9,969 bases of DNA, taken from positions 1 to 9,969 of the forward strand of contig DAOVUW010000027.1 of assembly GCA_030632385.1 (NCBI GenBank), read 5' to 3'. Below the pieces are notes generated by a model. That model made no database searches. It saw nothing but the letters and a program-made list of their open reading frames with translations, and was not told where the DNA came from. How positions within the stretch are numbered: the first letter of the stretch is position 1; each line of letters begins with the position of its first letter. This document shows positions 5,357-9,969 of the stretch, piece after piece. The DNA is from Candidatus Nanohalarchaeota archaeon. Its GTDB lineage: Archaea > EX4484-52. Position numbers and translations under genes: made by a program.

Positions 5357-5388
5357 CATAATGGTATCATGACTTAAGTAATGATACC
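5349..5388. other. attI-like half-site and 26-bp near-palindrome
   Basis: TCGCATAAC (5349-5357) followed by ATAATGG repeats the left-arm core of A and C (TAACAT then TGG), but no right arm follows. Instead 5363-5388 is a near-palindrome: GGTATCAT (5363-5370) pairs with ATGATACC (5381-5388) around GACTTAAGTA, and only one symmetric pair (5371/5380) fails. It lies 55 bp before the recombinase start. A half-core plus an unrelated symmetric site beside the recombinase gene is what an attI (or a Xer dif-like) site would look like. It could also be an operator. Confidence 0.5.
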
Positions 5389-5414
5389 GTCCCAAGGGGG
5401 GAGATTATACTAAC

Positions 5415-5422
5415 TTTTATAA
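5415..5422 (+). promoter_or_regulatory. TATA box for the recombinase gene
   Basis: TTTTATAA is centred about 26 bp before the ATG at 5444 with no Shine-Dalgarno in between, indicating a leaderless transcript. The near-palindrome at 5363-5388 lies just upstream, where a bound protein could influence it. Confidence 0.55.
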
Positions 5423-5443
5423 CTATTAAGACATAGATACAAT

Positions 5444-6247
5444 ATGGAAAATTATATTCTTGAATTGGAAAAAGAGCTCAAACTTCGTAATTTTTCTAAA
5501 AAGACAATAAAATCTTATATTTTTGTTGTTAATCAATTTTTGAAGTACTCGGAAGGAAAAGAATTAAATGAAGAAACAGTTAAATCTTATATTTTGAAAA
5601 ATCTTGAAAATCATGATCCATCTACAGTAGCTCATAGCATCAGCGTTATTTCCTTTTTTTTCGAAAAAATAATAGGAAGAAAGATTGATTTGCCTCGTCC
5701 CAAAAGAAATAATAAGATTCCTGAAGTTTTGACTATTGAGGAAGTTGGAAGATTGATAGGAGCCATAGACAATATCAAGCATAAATTAATAATTCAATTA
5801 TTGTATGGGTGTGGATTAAGAGTAAGCGAAGCTATAAATCTGAAAAAATCTGATTTAAATTTTGATGAAAGGCTCATCCACATAAGGCTTGCAAAGGGAA
5901 GAAAAGACCGGTTTGTAAAAATACCTGATTCAATAAAAGAAGAGTTGGAAAACTATTCTAAATTTGGAGAAAAAGATGTATTGTTCCTGTCTCAGAGAGG
6001 AGGTAAATTGTCAACTGCAACAATACAAAAAATAATCAAAAATTCCTCGAAAAAGGCAGGAATTAAAAAAATTATTTCTCCTCATACATTAAGGCACAGC
6101 TTTGCGACCCATCTTCTTGAATCAGGAATAGATTTGAAGATTATACAAAAACTTCTCGGTCATTCAGATATTAAAACAACACAGATTTACCTGCATATTT
6201 CCAATCAATTGATAAAGAATGTGAAAAGTCCGTTGGATGATTTATAG
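5444..6247 (+). CDS. XerA-like tyrosine recombinase, candidate cassette integrase
   Basis: The 267-residue protein has an N-terminal SAM-like core-binding domain (about 1-80, LRNFSKKTIKSYIF) and a C-terminal catalytic domain. All active-site residues are visible: R126 (GCGLRVSE), K151 (AKGRKDR), H214 and R217 (HTLRH), H240 (LLGHSD) and the nucleophile Y249 (IYLHIS). The C-terminus KSPLDDL is common in archaeal Xer and also in IntI proteins. The 16-20 residue insertion before HTLRH that marks IntI is absent (157-213 are continuous XerA-like sequence). It is transcribed away from the repeat-bounded cassettes, beside an attI-like site. It may therefore move cassettes, or be the host dimer-resolution enzyme that the array borrows. 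The TATA spacing supports the ATG at 5444. Confidence 0.92.
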   Translation: MENYILELEKELKLRNFSKKTIKSYIFVVNQFLKYSEGKELNEETVKSYILKNLENHDPSTVAHSISVISFFFEKIIGRKIDLPRPKRNNKIPEVLTIEEVGRLIGAIDNIKHKLIIQLLYGCGLRVSEAINLKKSDLNFDERLIHIRLAKGRKDRFVKIPDSIKEELENYSKFGEKDVLFLSQRGGKLSTATIQKIIKNSSKKAGIKKIISPHTLRHSFATHLLESGIDLKIIQKLLGHSDIKTTQIYLHISNQLIKNVKSPLDDL

Positions 6248-6274
6248 ATTATCTTTGGAACGAGACATAAGGTT

Positions 6275-6298
6275 TTGTTTGATTTTTTTAGCAAACAA
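6275..6298. terminator. Convergent hairpin and T-run between recombinase and EcfT
   Basis: TTGTTTG (6275-6281) pairs with CAAACAA (6292-6298) around a 10-base loop that contains T7 (6283-6289) on the plus strand. Archaeal transcription often stops at T-runs, so the recombinase transcript could end here. The right arm overlaps the last codons of the convergent EcfT gene. Confidence 0.45.
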
Positions 6299-7040
6299 GA
6301 GTGTTTATTAACAAAGCCAATGAAGCAAAAACAATTACGAGAATTACCACAATCCAATCCATTTTGTTTAATTTCCTGCTAAAATACCTGTTTTTTTTGA
6401 GTTCAGGACTAAATCCTCTTGATTCAATGCTAAAAGCCATGTACTTTGCTCGTGTCAGTGATTTGACCAGCAAAGGTATTGTAATTGCAAAATACCATTT
6501 TATATTTCTTTTTTTCAGGGCGCGGGATTGTTGAGCATTTATTATTGTTTGGAGTTCCAGCTGAAAAAGTGGTATGAATCTAAAAGCTGTTGTTATCATA
6601 AATGCAATTTCTCCCGATACGTGGTTGCCCAGTGATTCTATCAAGTCTTTTGGCTTTGTAGTCATTACAAATACAGGAACTGCAAGTCCAAGACAAAGCA
6701 ATCGAAAAGCAATTGCAATACCAAAAAAAAAGCCTTCTGTTGTAAATGTCATTCCTAATATATTAAATATAATTAGTTTGCCCGGATATAAGAAACCCTG
6801 CAAAATTATTACAATAATTGCCAGAAACATAAAAACCTTTACGAAACTTAAAATTCTTATTAATGGCAATTTAAGTGCAACTATTGTTAAAACAACCCAG
6901 CCAAGTATTGTGAGTAGATAATAAAAATTAGTTGAAACAATGCAAAGAATGGATGTTGAGATCAGCCAAAAAAGTTTTGTTATGGGATTTAGTTTATGAA
7001 AAAGAGAATTGCCTTTTGTATATTCAATCAAGCAAATCAC
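6288..7040 (-). CDS. ecfT: ECF transporter transmembrane subunit EcfT
   Basis: EcfT is the scaffold that transmits ATP hydrolysis from the ATPases to the substrate-binding S component in the cell membrane. The 250-residue protein has several hydrophobic segments, and between them the coupling-helix signatures: AQQSRA (about 169-174) and the SIESRGFSPE segment near 202, matching the two A/S-R-A/G motifs that bind EcfA. Length and layout fit the CbiQ/EcfT family. The frame opens at a GTG (7040) inside the end of the ATPase gene. A ribosome site GGTGAT within the ATPase codons would also serve the TTG at 7031, so the start is uncertain by 3 residues. It ends the four-gene riboflavin operon. Confidence 0.9.
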   Translation of the reverse strand: MICLIEYTKGNSLFHKLNPITKLFWLISTSILCIVSTNFYYLLTILGWVVLTIVALKLPLIRILSFVKVFMFLAIIVIILQGFLYPGKLIIFNILGMTFTTEGFFFGIAIAFRLLCLGLAVPVFVMTTKPKDLIESLGNHVSGEIAFMITTAFRFIPLFQLELQTIINAQQSRALKKRNIKWYFAITIPLLVKSLTRAKYMAFSIESRGFSPELKKNRYFSRKLNKMDWIVVILVIVFASLALLINTLVC

Positions 7041-7842
7041 CTTTTGTCATTTGGCTTATTTTTCTTTCGAGTTTTTTTATTTTTTCTTTTAGCTTCATTG
7101 ACTGAGGTACTTCTAATCCAATACTTTTTAAATAACTGGATTTTTTGAAGATTTCATTGGGTTTGCCGTCAAGCTCAAAATTAGAATTATTCATAACTAT
7201 AATTCTGTTTGCATAATTGTAGAGCCATTCAACTTTATGTTCTATTAAAATAATTGTTTTTCCTTTTTTGTTCAATGCTCTTAGGATTTCATAAATTTCT
7301 TTTGTGCTTTTATAATCCAGTTTTGCTGTTGGCTCGTCGAGGACTAAAATTTCTGGATCCATTGCAAGAATGCTGGCAATGCATACTTTTTGTTTTTGAC
7401 CATCTGAAAGAGAATGAGTTTCCCTGTTTTTTAAATCATAAATGCCTGTCATTTTTAGTGCATTGTTTGCTCTTTTTTCAATTTCATTTTTATCTAGACC
7501 AAGATTTTCCGGTCCAAAAAGGACTTCATCAAAGACAGTTAAAGCAAAAAGTTGGGAATCCGGATCCTGAAAAACAAGACCGATAGTTTTAGAAAGTTCT
7601 GCAATTCTTGCTTTTTTTGTGCTGATTCCTTTTATTTTTACTGTTCCGCTAAAAATTCCGTTTATAGAATTAGGGATAAGACCATTTAAGCAGAGTGCGA
7701 ATGTGGTTTTTCCAGAGCCTGTAGCACCAATAATGCCCGCAAAATCTCTTTTTTTTATTGATAGATTTATGTTGTTTAAAACACATGTTTTATTTTCATT
7801 TTCATAAAAAAAGCTAAGATTATTTATTTGGATTGCATTCAT
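7024..7842 (-). CDS. ecfA: ECF transporter ATP-binding subunit EcfA
   Basis: This is an ABC ATPase of 272 residues with all motifs: Walker A GATGSGKT (39-46), Q-loop FQDPDSQLF (91-99), signature LSDGQ (145-149, with Asp for the usual Gly), Walker B ILVLDEPT (165-172) and the switch histidine H202. The FQDPDxQ form of the Q-loop is typical of ECF ATPases. Only one ATPase is encoded here, whereas most ECF transporters use an EcfA1-EcfA2 pair. It may form a homodimer, or a second gene may lie elsewhere. Its ATG overlaps the EcfS stop by 4 bp (ATGA) and its end overlaps ecfT by 17 bp, so translation of the module is coupled. Confidence 0.93.
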   Translation of the reverse strand: MNAIQINNLSFFYENENKTCVLNNINLSIKKRDFAGIIGATGSGKTTFALCLNGLIPNSINGIFSGTVKIKGISTKKARIAELSKTIGLVFQDPDSQLFALTVFDEVLFGPENLGLDKNEIEKRANNALKMTGIYDLKNRETHSLSDGQKQKVCIASILAMDPEILVLDEPTAKLDYKSTKEIYEILRALNKKGKTIILIEHKVEWLYNYANRIIVMNNSNFELDGKPNEIFKKSSYLKSIGLEVPQSMKLKEKIKKLERKISQMTKGDLLD

Positions 7843-8423
7843 TGGAATCTCTTTAATTTGTATTTAAACACCAAAACCCATGCAATGCAAAAATCAATTG
7901 CACCCTGAATTGCGTTCAGTCCGAATAATATTATTGGAGGTAAAAAAGCCATTGCTTCTGCTGTCGGCATTCCAAAATATACAGGAATGGCAAAATAATA
8001 ATTAAAGGGAAGCATAAAAGCACCTCTGACAATTATGGCAGAAATCAAGGCAATTAAAAATATTTTTGGTTTTTCAAAATCACCCAGCTTTAGTTTTAAA
8101 ATATACAATATTGCCGCCGGCACAATAATCATCGGCAAAGTTGCCGCAAGTTTCATTAAAGCACCAATCATTCCTGATGGAGCAATTATTGCGATAATTC
8201 CTGAACTTATCAAAGCAGTTAATCCTCCAATTCTAAAGCCAAATAAAAAATATGCTAAAATCCACGGGATTGCAACTAAATCAATCCAGATACCCCATTG
8301 TGTTTGTATTCCAATGTGCGCAATCTGGAAAACAACTGAAATTGCAATTAACATGCTTGCTGCAGTCAGAGCATACATATTTTTTCCTGTTTTGTTATTC
8401 CTTGTTTGAATCATTTCTTTCAT
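7839..8423 (-). CDS. ECF transporter substrate-binding (S) component, probably riboflavin
   Basis: The 194-residue protein has about six hydrophobic segments, a size normal for an ECF S component. Early in helix 1 it has MYALTAASMLIAIS, the Ala-rich face with which S components contact EcfT. Conserved-looking loops include IDLVAIPWILAYFLFGFRIGG and the segment IGALMKLAATLPM. The substrate is inferred from context: the gene is coupled by 4-bp overlaps (ATGA) to the riboflavin kinase/regulator upstream and the ECF ATPase downstream. The family resembles RibU, but sequence inspection alone cannot exclude another vitamin. The basic N-terminal extension (KEMIQTRNNKTGKN) precedes helix 1. Confidence 0.82.
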   Translation of the reverse strand: MKEMIQTRNNKTGKNMYALTAASMLIAISVVFQIAHIGIQTQWGIWIDLVAIPWILAYFLFGFRIGGLTALISSGIIAIIAPSGMIGALMKLAATLPMIIVPAAILYILKLKLGDFEKPKIFLIALISAIIVRGAFMLPFNYYFAIPVYFGMPTAEAMAFLPPIILFGLNAIQGAIDFCIAWVLVFKYKLKRFQ

Positions 8424-9091
8424 ATTATCACATCTATTTCTACATAATCGTTATTTTTCAAAGAGAGTGCATTTCTCAAACAAACAGGAGCTATTAATTC
8501 AATTACATCAAATTCATGGTGGGTTCTTTTTGGAACAATAATGGCGCCTTCGTATTTGTCATCAATTTTGCATCTGTAGCAAAAAATATCTCCGTACTCT
8601 CTGTCTTTTGATTTAAATCCATTGATTAAAAATCGCTCCAGTGTCTCAAGTTTGCTTCTTTCTTTGATATCGTCTATGGATCTTAATTTTAAATTTAGAG
8701 TTCCCGGATAAGGCATGTAATTCAGATTTTTTTCGAATTGTTTTAAATATCCTTCAAGACTCATATAATGCCTGCCTTCTCCAGAACCATCTATCAGATG
8801 ACCTCCAAAAGAAATACCATAAGATACTTTCTGGTTGATTGTTTTGAGGATTTGATATGTTTGGTTTAAGATATCATTTCCTTTCGATAAGATTGTTATT
8901 TTCTGCCCGTTTAGTACGACATTCTTTTCTATTAGTCCAAAAGATTCCATATCTTTTAATTTTCTTGAAATTGTCTGTTGTGAAACATTTAATTTAGAAG
9001 ATAAAAATTCTGTCGAAACTACAATTTGTCTTTCATGAATAGTTATTTGTGCCAATTCAATAAGAATTTCCAAATATTCAAAATTATCCAT
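8420..9091 (-). CDS. rbkR: RbkR-type CTP-dependent riboflavin kinase with regulatory winged helix
   Basis: The N-terminal winged helix (STEFLSSKLNVSQQTISRKL) is followed by an archaeal riboflavin kinase domain, which makes FMN from riboflavin using CTP. Kinase signatures visible are GGHLIDGSGEGRHYMSL, YMPYPGTLNLKL near the middle and ELIAPVCLRNALSL near the end. Proteins of this fused type repress riboflavin genes and sense flavin. Here it heads a coupled operon with the ECF genes, so it probably controls import of its own substrate. The open frame extends to an ATG at 9178, overlapping the pilin-like gene. The ATG at 9091 (223 aa) is preferred because the family starts just before the winged helix and the extra 29 residues look unlike it. 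No clear operator was identified. Confidence 0.9.
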   Translation of the reverse strand: MDNFEYLEILIELAQITIHERQIVVSTEFLSSKLNVSQQTISRKLKDMESFGLIEKNVVLNGQKITILSKGNDILNQTYQILKTINQKVSYGISFGGHLIDGSGEGRHYMSLEGYLKQFEKNLNYMPYPGTLNLKLRSIDDIKERSKLETLERFLINGFKSKDREYGDIFCYRCKIDDKYEGAIIVPKRTHHEFDVIELIAPVCLRNALSLKNNDYVEIDVII

Positions 9092-9149
9092 ATAACTATT
9101 TGTATATTCTTTTTTTAATGTTATGCTTAACAAAAATGAGTAAATAAGG

Positions 9150-9782
9150 TTATCCTGAAATTTCTTTGATGAATACATTTTCTTCTTTTGTTAATTTTGC
9201 CCAATGCACATAAAAAAGAGCATTTTGAATTGTTGTGTTTTTCTCAAAGTTTTTTGAATTTACACTAAAACTGTAATTGAGGTCTATTGTATTTGAATTT
9301 GAAACATTAAAGTAAAATATTCTACTACTTTTAGAAGATATAGAGTCTGACAGACTTTCGTCATTAATAAAAATAGTTACATTGTCTATATTTTGGTCAA
9401 AATAATTTCCAAATACTACGTTATTGTCCGGTAGCATTACCAAGTAATACGCCTGAAATTCATAAGCTTTTGATTTAGCGAAATTTTCTGCAAGCAAAGA
9501 ATGATTATTTAATCCAGAATCAATATATTCAATACTGTTGTTTTGGATAAAAAAAGCATTTATTGCTGTTTTAAATTCACCGGCAATATTTTCCATTATG
9601 TATGTTTTCTCTGTTGAAATATTTTTATGGGTTTGAGAGACGATAAAAAGGCTCAATACAATAACAAGCATAAATCCACCCAGTAAATACGCCTGTGCTT
9701 TTTTTTTTTTGCTTTTTGAATCAAGCGGCAAAATCTTTGAATTAGCATATCTATTAAGATCTGAATTATATTTTATTTTCAT
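9150..9782 (-). CDS. Pilin-like membrane protein with class III type signal
   Basis: The 210-residue protein has a polar N-terminus ending in SKKKKAQAYLL and then one hydrophobic segment (about 31-50). A basic run, Ala-Gln and a hydrophobic helix are the pattern of archaeal prepilin (class III) signals, with likely cleavage between A29 and Q30. The pre-sequence of about 29 residues is long, and no Glu is at position 5 of the mature protein, so it may instead be a plain signal anchor. The outer domain is rich in Asn and Ser with several N-x-S/T sequons, and looks strand-rich. A TATATAAA box (complement of 9805-9812) is centred about 26 bp before the ATG, fixing a leaderless start. The gene lies 58 bp upstream of the riboflavin operon in the same direction. 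Confidence 0.72.
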   Translation of the reverse strand: MKIKYNSDLNRYANSKILPLDSKSKKKKAQAYLLGGFMLVIVLSLFIVSQTHKNISTEKTYIMENIAGEFKTAINAFFIQNNSIEYIDSGLNNHSLLAENFAKSKAYEFQAYYLVMLPDNNVVFGNYFDQNIDNVTIFINDESLSDSISSKSSRIFYFNVSNSNTIDLNYSFSVNSKNFEKNTTIQNALFYVHWAKLTKEENVFIKEISG

Positions 9783-9804
9783 ATTTATTAATATTAAAGA
9801 AGAA

Positions 9805-9812
9805 TTTATATA
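9805..9812 (-). promoter_or_regulatory. TATA box for the pilin-like gene
   Basis: On the minus strand this reads TATATAAA, centred about 26 bp before the ATG at 9782, with no Shine-Dalgarno in between. It also may drive the riboflavin operon as a read-through, since no clear terminator separates them. Confidence 0.55.
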
Positions 9813-9861
9813 TTCTAATTATTTTTTTTGTAGTATCCCGAAATTATTGCACCCCTATTTT

Positions 9862-9896
9862 TTTAGATATTTGCCTTATATTGAGGCAAATCTAAA
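9862..9896. repeat. 13-bp inverted repeat upstream of the last gene
   Basis: The arm 9884-9896 (AGGCAAATCTAAA) is the reverse complement of 9862-9876 except for two extra bases in the left arm, with a 7-base loop. It stands 32 bp before the partial plus-strand gene. It could be an operator, a transcript hairpin, or the end of an insertion sequence. Confidence 0.5.
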
Positions 9897-9927
9897 CACA
9901 AGAAAAGACATCCTGCTCTTTCTTAAC

Positions 9928-9969
9928 ATGGTTAAACTGAAAGAAAGAAAGCTAAGATGGGCTTTCAGA
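9928..9969 (+). CDS. Partial CDS, possible transposase N-terminus
   Basis: ATG at 9928 opens a frame that runs out of the window after 14 codons: MVKLKERKLRWAFR. The basic, helix-forming start resembles, from memory, the first residues of archaeal integrase-core transposases, whose N-terminal helix-turn-helix begins this way. Fourteen residues cannot establish this. The inverted repeat just upstream (9862-9896) would fit an insertion-sequence end. Confidence 0.35.
   Translation, partial: MVKLKERKLRWAFR

Larger units (their letters stand above)
4898..5443. other. Gene-free 546-bp repeat region between GNAT and the recombinase
   Basis: I find no credible gene here. From left to right it holds the GNAT promoter, a broken repeat element (half-motifs at 4992-5036 and 5068-5084), a cluster of GNA-loop hairpins, the complete element C (5163-5255), a subterminal direct repeat (5281-5305), a 14-bp stem (5306-5319 with 5337-5350), the half-site and near-palindrome proposed as attI (5349-5388), a six-G run (5396-5401) and the recombinase promoter. 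Confidence 0.8.

Noticed and set aside
5444..6247. Canonical integron integrase IntI
   Set aside because: The insertion between the K151 region and HTLRH that defines IntI is missing, although the SPLD tail is present.
6301..6534. 77-codon plus-strand frame after the recombinase
   Set aside because: It is the complement of the ecfT 3' end, and it lies after a T-run that probably ends the recombinase transcript.
6574..6921. 115-codon plus-strand open frame within ecfT
   Set aside because: It is antisense to a well-supported membrane protein and has no motif or promoter of its own.
9092..9178. 29-residue N-terminal extension of the RbkR-type protein
   Set aside because: It would overlap the pilin-like gene and precedes the point where the family normally starts; the ATG at 9091 is the better start.

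Overview
The window is AT-rich archaeal DNA. Archaeal markers are a CTP-dependent riboflavin kinase fused to a winged helix (RbkR type), an archaeal XerA-like tyrosine recombinase, a pilin-like protein with an archaeal class III type signal, and TATA boxes about 26 bp before several start codons, which implies leaderless transcripts. Small proteins of the kinds seen here suggest a DPANN-type lineage, but that is inference.

Positions 1-5400 look like an integron-like cassette array. Three structured repeat elements (A 133-232, B 665-763, C 5163-5255) share a TATAACA...TGTTATA outer stem, a covarying inner stem, and the motifs AAGAGAAGTTTT and AAAATTTGGG. They delimit a 0.5-kb cassette (141-672, small secreted Cys-containing protein), a 4.5-kb multigene segment (673-5170: EndoIII-like glycosylase, acidic propeller-like protein, lipoprotein, winged-helix regulator, 50-aa protein, GNAT acetyltransferase) and a 186-bp ORF-less cassette (5171-5356). 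A half-site and a near-palindrome (5349-5388) follow, and then the divergent gene for a Xer-type recombinase (5444-6247). This is the geometry of an integron: integrase, attI, then attC-bounded cassettes pointing away. The outer arms of each element pair perfectly (9 bp) with the facing arm of the neighbouring element rather than with their own partner arm. That is the footprint expected if recombination cuts inside the GTT core. The recombinase lacks the insertion typical of IntI, so this would not be a canonical integron.

Positions 6288-9091 (minus strand) are a translationally coupled riboflavin module: RbkR-type regulator/kinase, ECF S component, a single ECF ATPase and EcfT. It probably imports riboflavin and phosphorylates it to FMN under feedback control.

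Positions 9150-9782 encode a pilin-like membrane protein. The last 110 bp hold an inverted repeat and the first 14 codons of a plus-strand gene that may be a transposase.
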